64,000 bases of DNA from Pseudomonas anatoliensis (lineage in GTDB: Bacteria > Pseudomonadota > Gammaproteobacteria > Pseudomonadales > Pseudomonadaceae), in contig NZ_JACVHC010000012.1 in NCBI RefSeq assembly GCF_017976235.1, positions 1-64,000 of the forward strand, given 5' to 3'. Position numbers and translations under genes: made by a program. Within the stretch, counting starts at the first letter, position 1, and every line of letters begins with the position of its first letter. Of this stretch, positions 50,849 to 59,132 are shown piece by piece. The notes beneath the pieces are model-generated. The model made no database searches and was not told where the DNA came from. It saw only the letters and a program-made list of their open reading frames with translations.

Positions 50849-52304
50849 GATCGACCCCGACTGGTTGGCGGGAAGGCAGGTTCTTGAACGCCGTCAGCGC
50901 GCGTTCGCGCGATGCACTCAGGTTGACGATCGGCGTTGGGTAATCCGCAACGCCGAACAAGCCGCCGGCACTGGCCGGGTTATGCACCTGTTTTTTGTCG
51001 AGGTCGGCCAGTTCCGGTAGCCAGTGCTTGATGAACAGGCCCTCGCTGTCGAATTTTTCCGACTGGCTCAACGGGTTGAAAATGCGGAAGTACGGTGCCG
51101 AATCGGTACCGGTGGAGGAGCTCCATTGCCAGCCGCCGTTGTTCGCCGCCAGATCACCATCGATCAAATGGCGCATGAAAAACCGCTCGCCTTCGCGCCA
51201 GTCGATCAGCAGGTTTTTGGTCAGGAACATCGCCACGACCATGCGCAGGCGATTGTGCATCCAGCCGGTTTCGAGCAGTTGGCGCATCGCCGCATCGATG
51301 ATCGGCAGCCCGGTGCGCGCCTCTTGCCACGCCGCGAGTTCGTCCGGGGCGTCGCGCCAGGCCAGCGCTTCGGTCTCCGGACGGAACGCGCGGTGGCGCG
51401 AAACCCGTGGATAACCGACCAGAATGTGTTTGTAGAACTCGCGCCACAGCAGCTCATTGATCCAGGTGACAGCGCCGACCTTGCCGCTTTCGAATTCACC
51501 CTGATTGCTTTGCAGAGCGGCGTGCAGGCATTGCCGTGGCGAAACGACGCCAGCGGCCAGATACGCTGAAAGCTGACTGGTGCCGGGCTTGGCCGGGAAG
51601 TCGCGTTCGCTTTTGTAGTAATCGATTTGGGCGTCGGCGAAGGTATCGAGACGACGCCGGGCTTCTTTCTCACCGGCAGGCCACAGATCGCGCAGGGTTT
51701 CGGTCGGTGTGGCGAACCCGCTGACGGATGCCGGAACCGGATCGCTGTCGATGTCCTGCGGCGACTGTTTGCCGGGTGCAGGCACCAGCGCCGGCATCGA
51801 GCGATGCAGGCGTTCGTAGCAGACCTTGCGAAACTGGCTGAACACTTGGAAGTACGTCCCGGTTTTGGTCAGCACGGTGCCGGGCTTGAACAGCAATTGA
51901 TCGAGATAACTGTGAAATTCGATGCCCTCGGCCTGCAATGCCTCGGCCACCGCCGCATCACGACGGCTTTCGTTCACGCCATATTCTTCGTTGACGTGCA
52001 CCGCTTCTATGTTCAGTTGGCGACAGAGTTTGCCCAGTTCCGCCGGCGCCTGGTCCCAATGCGCCGCCGTGCGAATCAGCAACGGAATGTTCAGTTGACC
52101 CAGGCTTTTGCTCAGCCCTTGCAGATTGCGCAGCCAGAAGTCGACCTTGCAGGGCGCATCATCATGTTCTTGCCATTGCTGTGGGCTCAACAGGTACACG
52201 GCGACCGTCGGGCCGCGGGCTGCGGCAGCCGCGAGGGCGGTGTTGTCATGTTGGCGCAGGTCGCTGCGCAGCCAGATCAATTGCATATCGGTAGTCGCGT
52301 TCAT
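50841..52304 (-). CDS. phrB: Deoxyribodipyrimidine photolyase (class I CPD)
   Basis: A 487-residue DNA photolyase that uses blue light and reduced FAD to split cyclobutane pyrimidine dimers. The N-terminal antenna domain starts LIWLRSDLRQHDNTAL; the FAD domain has DLAANNGGWQWSSSTGTDSA and PYFRIFNPLSQSEKFD. The start at 52304 overlaps the MerR stop by one base (TAATG), but an ATG at 52286 (MQLIWLRSD) is equally possible. Part of the light-response operon. Confidence 0.96.
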   Translation of the reverse strand: MNATTDMQLIWLRSDLRQHDNTALAAAAARGPTVAVYLLSPQQWQEHDDAPCKVDFWLRNLQGLSKSLGQLNIPLLIRTAAHWDQAPAELGKLCRQLNIEAVHVNEEYGVNESRRDAAVAEALQAEGIEFHSYLDQLLFKPGTVLTKTGTYFQVFSQFRKVCYERLHRSMPALVPAPGKQSPQDIDSDPVPASVSGFATPTETLRDLWPAGEKEARRRLDTFADAQIDYYKSERDFPAKPGTSQLSAYLAAGVVSPRQCLHAALQSNQGEFESGKVGAVTWINELLWREFYKHILVGYPRVSRHRAFRPETEALAWRDAPDELAAWQEARTGLPIIDAAMRQLLETGWMHNRLRMVVAMFLTKNLLIDWREGERFFMRHLIDGDLAANNGGWQWSSSTGTDSAPYFRIFNPLSQSEKFDSEGLFIKHWLPELADLDKKQVHNPASAGGLFGVADYPTPIVNLSASRERALTAFKNLPSRQPVGVDHE

Positions 52305-53245
52305 TAAATCAGCCCACGCTGAACGAGTGCCTGGTGTGCTGAAAGCGGATCTTCGGCCAGGTACAAATCAGCAATCTCGGAAGTTCTTACGGACAACTCG
52401 GCGTGGTGGATGCACACCGTTGGTCCGACGATCATTTTCGGGCAAGCGACGCCAGCCAAAAGTTTCGGCAACTGCGCATGCTGCATGGCTTTGCTGGAAT
52501 ACAGCAGCACACCACGGGCTTGCAGATGTTCGACGGCCAATGCCAGCTCCCCGGCCGGCAGTGGCCAGTCAAACACTTGCACCGGGCAATCAGCGCTGCT
52601 GATCAGCCACGCGCACAGCCACAGATGAGGTTCCAGTGACAGGTCGGAATGATTGATCAGCAACAGTGGCGCGGCGTGCAATTGACGATTGTTATGGTAG
52701 ATGCGCGCGCCAAATTTGCTGCGTAACCACGAATAAAAAAATACCCGCTCCATCTGCGCGCCGAACTGGCCCTGCCAGCGTTGTTCAAGTTCGGCCAGCA
52801 GCGGCAGCAGCAATTGCTCACACAGGGTGCGCGGCGGATACAGCGCCATGACTTGATTGATGCTGTCGTCGATGCTGCGTTCATTGAGTTGCGTAACGGC
52901 CATGAGCAGGGTCTGGCGCAACCGTTGCCAATCGTTTTCCACCGACTCGCTGAGGTCCTGCGCAGTGTCGAGCAGCGGCTTGACCTGGCTGACCGCGACG
53001 CCACGGTTGAGCCAGGTGAGGATGGTCAAAATGCGTTGCACATGCTCGGCCGAATACAGCCGATGACCCTTGGGCGTGCGTTGCGGGACGATCAGACCAT
53101 AGCGTCGTTCCCACGCACGCAGCGTGATCGCATTGACACCGGTCTGCCGCGCCACTTCGCGGATCGGCAACCAGCCTTCATCGAGGGCTTTCTTGAAGTC
53201 GGCGCCAAGGTCTTCCTGAGCGCTGGAATCGGGTTTGTCATTCAT
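52304..53245 (-). CDS. MerR-family regulator, class II LitR-like
   Basis: A 313-residue regulator. Residues about 15-85 form a MerR helix-turn-helix (REVARQTGVNAITLRAWERR and PQRTPKGHRLYS). The rest has the size and layout of the CarH/LitR light-sensor domain, but the B12 ligand motif DxHxxG is not visible. From memory, class II LitR proteins in pseudomonads lack B12 binding and need a partner photosensor. It overlaps the DUF523 gene by one base (TAATG) and the photolyase gene by one base. It probably binds the TGTACA-type sites upstream of this operon. Confidence 0.9.
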   Translation of the reverse strand: MNDKPDSSAQEDLGADFKKALDEGWLPIREVARQTGVNAITLRAWERRYGLIVPQRTPKGHRLYSAEHVQRILTILTWLNRGVAVSQVKPLLDTAQDLSESVENDWQRLRQTLLMAVTQLNERSIDDSINQVMALYPPRTLCEQLLLPLLAELEQRWQGQFGAQMERVFFYSWLRSKFGARIYHNNRQLHAAPLLLINHSDLSLEPHLWLCAWLISSADCPVQVFDWPLPAGELALAVEHLQARGVLLYSSKAMQHAQLPKLLAGVACPKMIVGPTVCIHHAELSVRTSEIADLYLAEDPLSAHQALVQRGLI

Positions 53246-54207
53246 TAGATAGCGTTTCGCAGGCTGAGATTTTCCGGATGCGGTTGCAGGTAAACCTGTT
53301 GCGCAATGTACGGATCCGGATGAAGGCGAAAGTGATGTTTGAGCAGCGTCAGCGGTACCACGAGCGGAACGATGCCCAAACGATATTGGCCAATCACATG
53401 CACCATCTCCTGCTTGTCTTCGGCGCTGATTGCCTGTTTCAAGTAACCGCTGATGTGCTGCAGAACATTGCTATGGGTGCCGCGGGTCGCACATTTTTTT
53501 AGCGCTGCCATCAATTCGCTGAAGTAACGCGGGCCAAGTTCGGCAGGGTCGCTCTGCGCCATGTTGCCCAACAACTTGCCTAGCGCCTTGTATTGCAGCG
53601 GGTTGTGCGCCATCAGCTGGTATTTGTAGCGTGAGTGGAATTCGGTGAGCGCACGGCGGCTCAGGCCTTGGGCAAGCACTTGCTGCCAGGCGCTGTAGGC
53701 GAGTACCCGGGTGATGAAGTTTTCACGCAGCACCGGATCGTTCAGGCGTCCGGCTTCTTCCACCGGCAAGTCCGGGTGCCGCGCGCAGAAAGCCTGGGCG
53801 TAGATGCCCCGGCCACCGCCGTTCACCGGCGCGCCGTTATCGTGATAGACCTTGACCCGTTCCAGCCCGCAGGAAGGTGATTGCTGCATGAAGATGTAGC
53901 CGCAGATGTCATTGAGCTCGCCGGCCATTTTCTCGCCGTACTCGGCCAGAGGCGCGGTGACGTTGATCGAGGGATGGACGGTGCCGACGGCTTGCGGACT
54001 TTGCGGATCGCCGACCAGACGGATCGGTTCGCGGGGGATGCCCATGCCGATGGCGACTTCCGGGCACAGCGGGACGAATTCGAAATATTCAGCGAGGGTG
54101 CGGCTGCACAGGCGTGATTCCTTGTGACCGCCGTTAAAGCGAACCTCGGCGCCCATCAGGCAGGCGCTGATGGCGATTCTCGGCCGGGACATGGAAAGGT
54201 CTGACAT
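53245..54207 (-). CDS. DUF523/DUF1722 fusion protein (YbgA-like)
   Basis: A 320-residue two-domain protein. The N-terminal DUF523 (about residues 8-155) has the cysteine patterns ISACLMGAEVRFNGG and QQSPSCGLERVKV; the C-terminal DUF1722 (about 185-310) has EFHSRYKYQLMAHNP. YbgA-type proteins co-occur with photolyase in many genomes and have been suggested to act in 2-thiouracil desulphuration or light-linked metabolism; the reaction here is unknown. First gene of the nine-gene operon, with GAGAGG before the ATG. Confidence 0.9.
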   Translation of the reverse strand: MSDLSMSRPRIAISACLMGAEVRFNGGHKESRLCSRTLAEYFEFVPLCPEVAIGMGIPREPIRLVGDPQSPQAVGTVHPSINVTAPLAEYGEKMAGELNDICGYIFMQQSPSCGLERVKVYHDNGAPVNGGGRGIYAQAFCARHPDLPVEEAGRLNDPVLRENFITRVLAYSAWQQVLAQGLSRRALTEFHSRYKYQLMAHNPLQYKALGKLLGNMAQSDPAELGPRYFSELMAALKKCATRGTHSNVLQHISGYLKQAISAEDKQEMVHVIGQYRLGIVPLVVPLTLLKHHFRLHPDPYIAQQVYLQPHPENLSLRNAI

Positions 54208-54229
54208 GGATACCTCTCGAATCTATACC

Positions 54230-54253
54230 TGTACAGAGATCGATCTCTGTACA
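54230..54253. promoter_or_regulatory. LitR-type operator 1 upstream of the DUF523-merR-phrB operon
   Basis: TGTACA, then 12 bases, then TGTACA; the whole 24-base site is a perfect palindrome. It lies 23 bases before the DUF523 start, covering the expected transcription start of the minus-strand promoter. From memory this matches the site reported for class II LitR (T(G/A)TACA-N12-TGTA(C/T)A). Confidence 0.8.
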
Positions 54254-54263
54254 ACATTTCTTC

Positions 54264-54291
54264 AGCATAGATTCATGGGTGTACAAGTCAA
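54264..54291 (-). promoter_or_regulatory. Sigma70-like promoter of the light-response operon
   Basis: On the minus strand TTGACT (54286-54291) and TATGCT (54264-54269) are 16 bases apart. The -35 falls within operator 2 and the start region within operator 1, so a bound repressor would cover the promoter from both sides. Confidence 0.6.
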
Positions 54292-54303
54292 ATCATTTGT
54301 ATA
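54280..54303. promoter_or_regulatory. LitR-type operator 2 upstream of the DUF523-merR-phrB operon
   Basis: TGTACA, then 12 bases, then TGTATA, matching the T(G/A)TACA-N12-TGTA(C/T)A pattern exactly. It overlaps the -35 element of the predicted promoter. Confidence 0.78.
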
Positions 54304-54310
54304 AGTTTTT

Positions 54311-54411
54311 CTGTAGGAGCTGCCGCAGGCTGCGATCTCTTGATCCTGTTTTTGATTTGGGAGTTTTGAGAAACAAAGATCAAAAGATCGCAGCCTTCGG
54401 CAGCTCCTACA
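54311..54411. repeat. REPIN overlapping the 3' end of the Trp-rich gene
   Basis: Inverted arms CTGTAGGAGCTGCCGCAGGC plus TGCGATC and their complement, separated by about 25 bases. The stop codon of the Trp-rich gene (54407-54409) lies inside the right arm. Confidence 0.9.
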
Positions 54412-54625
54412 TGAGCCAGCCGATTTTCCATTGGGCGTTGTTTTGTAACGCATGCCAATCGAATCGTTCGACACGTTTGGTCAGCACCGCCTGCAACTCG
54501 ACTTCGAGCACAGTGCCGTCCTCATCGCGAATCAGCTCGGTCACCAGAAAATGTTTTTCACGATTTTGCGGGTGGGCTGCTGTCCATTTCGACAGCAGCA
54601 ATTTGCGCGGGTTGATCTGATTCAC
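54407..54625 (-). CDS. TIGR02450-type small Trp-rich protein
   Basis: A 72-residue protein matching the small Trp-rich TIGR02450 family (MNQINPRKLLLSKWTAAHPQ and DWHALQNNAQWKIGW). Function unknown, but it repeatedly accompanies photolyase/LitR genes. The end of the gene, including its TAG, is formed by a REPIN arm. It overlaps the renalase stop by 4 bases. Confidence 0.85.
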   Translation of the reverse strand: MNQINPRKLLLSKWTAAHPQNREKHFLVTELIRDEDGTVLEVELQAVLTKRVERFDWHALQNNAQWKIGWLM

Positions 54626-55608
54626 TGGAGATGCTCATGCAAACGGCGCGCAGCTTCCTGGCCGCTGAGCCAGGCACCCTCGACGCGTCCGGACAGGCAC
54701 CAGTCGCCGCAGGCGTACAAACCCAGATCGGCATCCGCCAGCGCGCCCCATTCGTGGCCCGTCGCCGGGCGTGCGTAGAGCCAGCGATGGGCAAGGCTGA
54801 AGGTCGGCGCGGGCATTGCACTGTGCAGCAATTCGGCGAATGCGCCGTGCAGTTGCTCGATCACCGCTTCCTTGGGCAGGTCGATGTGCTGTCGGCTCCA
54901 GGCACTGGTGGCGTGCAACACCCAAGTATCGAGCGTGTTGTCGCGCCCCGGTTTACTGCGATTGCGCGCCAGCCAGTCGAGGGGGCTGTCCTGCACGAAG
55001 CAACCCTCAATCGGAGTATCCAGCGGCGTATCGAAGGCGAGGGCGACGGCCCAGGTCGGGTCCATTTTTACCCCGGCGGCGGCACCGGCGAGTTTCGGCG
55101 CGGCGGCCAGCAACGCGGTAGCTTGCGGTGCCGGCGTGGCGATCACGACATGACTGAAAGGACCGTGGGTGAAGCCTTCGGCGTCTTGCAGATGCCAATG
55201 TTCTTCGCCGCGATAGACCTCGGTAATCCGACAGGCAAATTGCACCTCCAGACCCTCGAGCAAGCCGCGGGTGATGGCGCTCATCCGTGGCGCACCGACC
55301 CAGCGGGTCTGCTCGTCCGGCGACAGATTCAGTTGCCCGCCCTGGAAGGTGTAGAGCTGCGGTGTCCACTCGGCGACCCAGCCCTGACTTTGCCAGCGCT
55401 GTACCTCGGTGACGAAACGTCGATCGCGGGCGGTGAAATATTGCGCGCCCAGATCCAGCGAACCGGCGTCGCTGCGTTTGCTCGACATACGTCCGCCGCT
55501 GCCGCGACTTTTATCGAACAATTGGACGGTGTGCCCAGTCTCCGTAAGAGCCTGAGCTGCCGAGAGTCCGGCGATGCCGGTGCCGATGATTGCGATAGGT
55601 ACAGTCAT
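54622..55608 (-). CDS. Bacterial renalase-like NAD(P)H isomer oxidase
   Basis: A 328-residue FAD enzyme. The N-terminal motif IIGTGIAGLSAAQALTETG and KSRGSGGRMSSKRSDAG, then LDLGAQYFTARDRRF, match the bacterial renalases of plant-associated pseudomonads, which oxidise the off-pathway isomers 2- and 6-dihydro-NAD(P) back to usable cofactor. Length equals that family. The ATG at 55608 is chosen. It heads a two-gene operon with the Trp-rich gene and is divergent from the epimerase gene. Confidence 0.88.
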   Translation of the reverse strand: MTVPIAIIGTGIAGLSAAQALTETGHTVQLFDKSRGSGGRMSSKRSDAGSLDLGAQYFTARDRRFVTEVQRWQSQGWVAEWTPQLYTFQGGQLNLSPDEQTRWVGAPRMSAITRGLLEGLEVQFACRITEVYRGEEHWHLQDAEGFTHGPFSHVVIATPAPQATALLAAAPKLAGAAAGVKMDPTWAVALAFDTPLDTPIEGCFVQDSPLDWLARNRSKPGRDNTLDTWVLHATSAWSRQHIDLPKEAVIEQLHGAFAELLHSAMPAPTFSLAHRWLYARPATGHEWGALADADLGLYACGDWCLSGRVEGAWLSGQEAARRLHEHLQ

Positions 55609-55628
55609 AGGGGCCTCGTTTACCTTTC

Positions 55629-55679
55629 TGTACAGACTACGCCGTCGTTGAAACCTGTACAATTTTGTTTTTTGGTATA
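55629..55679. promoter_or_regulatory. LitR-type sites between renalase and TIGR01777 genes
   Basis: TGTACA at 55656-55661, 12 bases, then GGTATA at 55674-55679, one mismatch from TGTATA. A further TGTACA half-site is at 55629-55634. On the minus strand TTGTAC (55657-55662) and TAGTCT (55634-55639) spaced by 17 bases could be the renalase promoter, overlapped by these sites. Confidence 0.65.
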
Positions 55680-55805
55680 ACTTCTAGCGTTCTCGTTCTG
55701 GCAGCTTGGCCTATGGTTAAACAATAGAACCTGCCCGATAGAAAAGATCCCTGTTTATAAAAATAGACTAGTGATCCGGGTAAAACGCCACGCGAGGAAG
55801 ATGTC

Positions 55806-56708
55806 ATGCATATATTGCTGACCGGCGGTACTGGTTTGATCGGACGTCAGCTCTGCCGACACTGGTCGGGGCAGGGCCATCGTCTGACGGTTTGGAGTCG
55901 ACGCCCGCAAGCGGTCGCAAAAATCTGCGGGACGCAGGTGCGCGCCATCGCACGGCTGGAAGAGCTTGGCGAAGAACCCGTCGACGCAATCATCAATCTT
56001 GCTGGAGCGCCAATTGCCGACCGACTGTGGACCCATCGACGCAAAGCGTTGTTGTGGAGCAGCCGCATCAAACTCACGGAAACCCTGTTGGCGTGGCTTG
56101 AAACCCGCGCGCAGAAACCGGCGCTGCTGATTTCCGGTTCGGCTATTGGCTGGTACGGCGACGGTGGTGAGCGCGAGTTGAGCGAAGACTCACCGCCAGT
56201 GATCGACGATTTCGCCAGTCAGTTGTGCATTGCCTGGGAAGAGACTGCCCAGCGCGCAGAAGCGTTGGGCATCCGCGTGATACTGGTGCGCACCGGTCTG
56301 GTGCTGTCGGCCGAGGGCGGCTTTTTGTCGCGGCTGTTGCTGCCGTTCAAACTTGGGTTGGGCGGGCCTCTGGGCAATGGCCGGCAGTGGATGCCGTGGA
56401 TTCATATCGATGACCAAATCGCCCTGATTGATTTTCTTCTGCATCGTGATCAGGCCAGTGGTCCTTATAATGCGTGCGCGCCAAAACCTGTGCGCAATCG
56501 CGAATTTGCCAAGACGCTGGGCAGTGTTTTACATCGTCCGGCGTTCATGCCAATGCCGACCCTGGCACTGAAGGTCGGTCTGGGCGAGATGTCATTGCTG
56601 TTGCTGGGCGGCCAACGGGCCACGCCGGCACGCTTGCTGGAAGCGGGATTCACTTTCCAGTTCACGGATTTACGCGCGGCTCTGGATGATCTCTCCAGCC
56701 GCCTTTGA
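55806..56708 (+). CDS. TIGR01777-family NAD-dependent epimerase/oxidoreductase
   Basis: A 300-residue short-chain extended dehydrogenase. The cofactor motif TGGTGLIGRQLCRHW is at residues 6-20 and the family segment LAGAPIADRLWTHRRKALLW and SGSAIGWYGDGG follow, with a C-terminal DUF1731-type end. Homologues accompany photolyase and hemH genes in pseudomonads; the reaction is unknown. The ATG at 55806 has GAGGAAG upstream. The gene is followed after 13 bases by hemH. Confidence 0.9.
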   Translation: MHILLTGGTGLIGRQLCRHWSGQGHRLTVWSRRPQAVAKICGTQVRAIARLEELGEEPVDAIINLAGAPIADRLWTHRRKALLWSSRIKLTETLLAWLETRAQKPALLISGSAIGWYGDGGERELSEDSPPVIDDFASQLCIAWEETAQRAEALGIRVILVRTGLVLSAEGGFLSRLLLPFKLGLGGPLGNGRQWMPWIHIDDQIALIDFLLHRDQASGPYNACAPKPVRNREFAKTLGSVLHRPAFMPMPTLALKVGLGEMSLLLLGGQRATPARLLEAGFTFQFTDLRAALDDLSSRL

Positions 56709-56721
56709 AATAGGACGTTGC

Positions 56722-57747
56722 ATGACCGATCACGCCTTGCTTCTGGTCAACCTGGGTTCCCCGGCCTCCACCTCGGTGGCCGATGTTCGCCGCTACCTCA
56801 ATCAATTTCTGATGGATCCGTACGTGATCGACCTGCCGTGGCCGGTGCGGCGTTTGCTGGTATCGCTGATCCTGATCAAGCGCCCCGAGCAATCCGCCCA
56901 CGCCTACGCCTCGATCTGGTGGGAGGAGGGTTCGCCGCTGGTGGTGCTCAGCCGTCGCTTGCAAGAACAGATGAAGGCGCAGTGGAAGCATGGCCCGGTC
57001 GATCTGGCGATGCGTTACGGCGAGCCTTCAATTGAAACGTGCCTGACAAGACTGGTCGCGGCAGGGCACAAGCGCATCACGCTGGCGCCGCTGTACCCAC
57101 AGTTCGCCGACAGCACCACCACCACGGTTATCCAAGAAGCCAAACGAGTGCTGCGCGAGAAGAAGCTCGATGTGCAGCTCTCGATTTTGCAGCCGTTCTA
57201 CGATCAGCCGGAATACCTCGATGCGTTGGTCGCCAGCGCCAAACCGCATTTGCAGCAGGATTACGATCATCTGCTGCTGAGCTTCCATGGTTTGCCGGAG
57301 CGGCATCTGACCAAGCTTGATCCGACCGGGCAGCATTGTTTCAAGAACGAAGATTGCTGCAAGAACGCATCCCCGGCGGTTCTGGCTACCTGTTATCGCG
57401 CGCAATGCCTGCGCACGGCGGCACTGTTCGCCGAGCGCATGGGGCTGGCGGATGGCAAATGGTCGGTGTCGTTTCAGTCGCGATTGGGTCGTGCCAAATG
57501 GATCGAGCCGTACACCGAAGCGCGGCTGGATGAGTTGGCGAAAAGCGGCGTGAAGAAGATTCTGGTGATGTGCCCGGCGTTCGTTGCTGATTGCATCGAA
57601 ACGCTGGAAGAGATTGGTGACCGCGGCAAGGAGCAGTTCCGCGAAGCGGGGGGCGAGGAGTTGGTGCTGGTGCCGTGCCTGAATGACGACCCGCAATGGG
57701 CGAAGGCGTTGGCTACCCTCTGCGAAAGAGCGCCTTTGGCCCTCTAA
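56722..57747 (+). CDS. hemH: Ferrochelatase
   Basis: A 341-residue enzyme inserting Fe(II) into protoporphyrin IX, the last step of haem synthesis. The catalytic His lies in LSFHGLPERH (about residue 190). Immediately after, an insert carries cysteines (HCFKNEDCCKN, then CYRAQC about 15 residues later), which could bind a [2Fe-2S] cluster as reported for some bacterial ferrochelatases. The ATG at 56722 is the conserved start. It lies 13 bases after the TIGR01777 gene, so co-transcription is likely. Confidence 0.95.
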   Translation: MTDHALLLVNLGSPASTSVADVRRYLNQFLMDPYVIDLPWPVRRLLVSLILIKRPEQSAHAYASIWWEEGSPLVVLSRRLQEQMKAQWKHGPVDLAMRYGEPSIETCLTRLVAAGHKRITLAPLYPQFADSTTTTVIQEAKRVLREKKLDVQLSILQPFYDQPEYLDALVASAKPHLQQDYDHLLLSFHGLPERHLTKLDPTGQHCFKNEDCCKNASPAVLATCYRAQCLRTAALFAERMGLADGKWSVSFQSRLGRAKWIEPYTEARLDELAKSGVKKILVMCPAFVADCIETLEEIGDRGKEQFREAGGEELVLVPCLNDDPQWAKALATLCERAPLAL

Positions 57748-57750
57748 AAG

Positions 57751-57816
57751 CATCGCGGGCAAGCCCGCTCCCACAGGTTCAGTGCAATTCCTGTGGGAGC
57801 GGGCTTGCCCGCGATG
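57751..57816. repeat. REPIN (GGGCTTGCCCGCGATG class)
   Basis: Inverted arms CATCGCGGGCAAGCCCGCTC and its complement, ending CCTGTGGGAGCGGGCTTGC. Between hemH and uraA. Confidence 0.92.
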
Positions 57817-57851
57817 ACATTTGCACAAACAACAAAAAACTTACAACTTGA

Positions 57852-59132
57852 TTAGAGCAGCGGATCATCCGCCTTCTTGTTCTTCCAGCCATCATTGCCC
57901 GGCAGCAGCAGGTTCAGCGCAATCGCCACCACCGCGCACAGCGCGATGCCTTTGAGGCCGAAGTCGTCCGGACCGGTGCCAGTGCCAACCAGCACACCAC
58001 CAATCCCGAATACCAGCGTCACCGAAACAATCACCAGATTGCGTGCTTCGCCCAGATCGATCTTGTGGCGGATCAGGGTGTTCATGCCCACCGCCGCGAT
58101 CGAACCGAACAACAAGCACAGAATCCCGCCCATCACCGGTACCGGAATGCTTTGCAGCAGCGCGCCGAACTTGCCGACAAACGCCAGGCTGATGGCGAAG
58201 ATCGCCGCCCAGGTCATGATTTTCGGGTTGTAGTTCTTGGTCAGCATCACGGCGCCAGTCACTTCGGCGTAGGTGGTGTTAGGCGGGCCGCCGAACATAC
58301 CAGCTGCGGTGGTGGCGATGCCGTCACCGAGCAGGGTGCGATGCAGGCCCGGCTTCTTCAGATAGTCACGACCGGTCACGCTACCGACTGCAATCACGCC
58401 GCCGATGTGTTCAATCGCCGGGGCCAATGCCACCGGAACGATGAACAGAATCGCCTGCCAGTTGAACTCCGGCGCGGTGAAATGCGGGATCGCGAACCAC
58501 GGTGCTGCGGCAATTTTCGCGGTATCGACCACACCGAAATAGAACGCCATGGCGAAACCGACCAGCACGCCGGAAATGATCGGCACCAGACGGAAAATGC
58601 CTTTGCCGAACACTGCCACGATCAACGTGGTCAGCAGCGCTGGCATCGAGATCATCATCGCGGTCTGGTAGTGGATCAGTTCAGCACCGTCGCCAGACTT
58701 GCCCATCGCCATGTTCGCGGCAATCGGCGCCATGGCCAGGCCGATGGAGATAATCACCGGACCGATGACCACCGGCGGCAGCAGACGGTCGATGAAACCG
58801 GTGCCTTTGATCTTCACGGCCAGGCCAAGAAAGGTGTAGACGAAACCGGCCGCCATCACGCCGCCCATGGTCGCGGCGAGGCCAAACTGGCCCTTGGCGA
58901 GAATGATCGGGGTGATGAAAGCAAAGCTCGACGCCAGGAACACCGGCACCTGACGGCCAGTGACGATCTGGAACAGAATCGTCCCAAGACCTGCGGTAAA
59001 CAGTGCCACGTTCGGGTCAAGGCCCGTGATCAGCGGCATCAGCACCAAGGCGCCGAAAGCCACGAACAGCATCTGGGCGCCGGACAGCACCGTGCGCCAG
59101 AGCGGATCGTTGAACTCTTGTTGCATGGTCAC
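57852..59132 (-). CDS. uraA: Uracil permease (NCS2 family)
   Basis: A 426-residue proton-coupled nucleobase transporter of the NCS2 family with about fourteen hydrophobic segments. The family motif is seen in GGPPNTTYAEVTGAV near residue 280, and the conserved glutamate region PAIEHIGGVIAV precedes it. It overlaps the upp start-stop junction by 4 bases, so uracil uptake and salvage are co-expressed. Confidence 0.95.
   Translation of the reverse strand: MTMQQEFNDPLWRTVLSGAQMLFVAFGALVLMPLITGLDPNVALFTAGLGTILFQIVTGRQVPVFLASSFAFITPIILAKGQFGLAATMGGVMAAGFVYTFLGLAVKIKGTGFIDRLLPPVVIGPVIISIGLAMAPIAANMAMGKSGDGAELIHYQTAMMISMPALLTTLIVAVFGKGIFRLVPIISGVLVGFAMAFYFGVVDTAKIAAAPWFAIPHFTAPEFNWQAILFIVPVALAPAIEHIGGVIAVGSVTGRDYLKKPGLHRTLLGDGIATTAAGMFGGPPNTTYAEVTGAVMLTKNYNPKIMTWAAIFAISLAFVGKFGALLQSIPVPVMGGILCLLFGSIAAVGMNTLIRHKIDLGEARNLVIVSVTLVFGIGGVLVGTGTGPDDFGLKGIALCAVVAIALNLLLPGNDGWKNKKADDPLL

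Noticed and set aside
55648..55681. Sigma70 promoter for the TIGR01777 gene (TTGAAA and TATAAC)
   Set aside because: The spacing of 22 bases is too long; only the opposite-strand renalase promoter has normal spacing.
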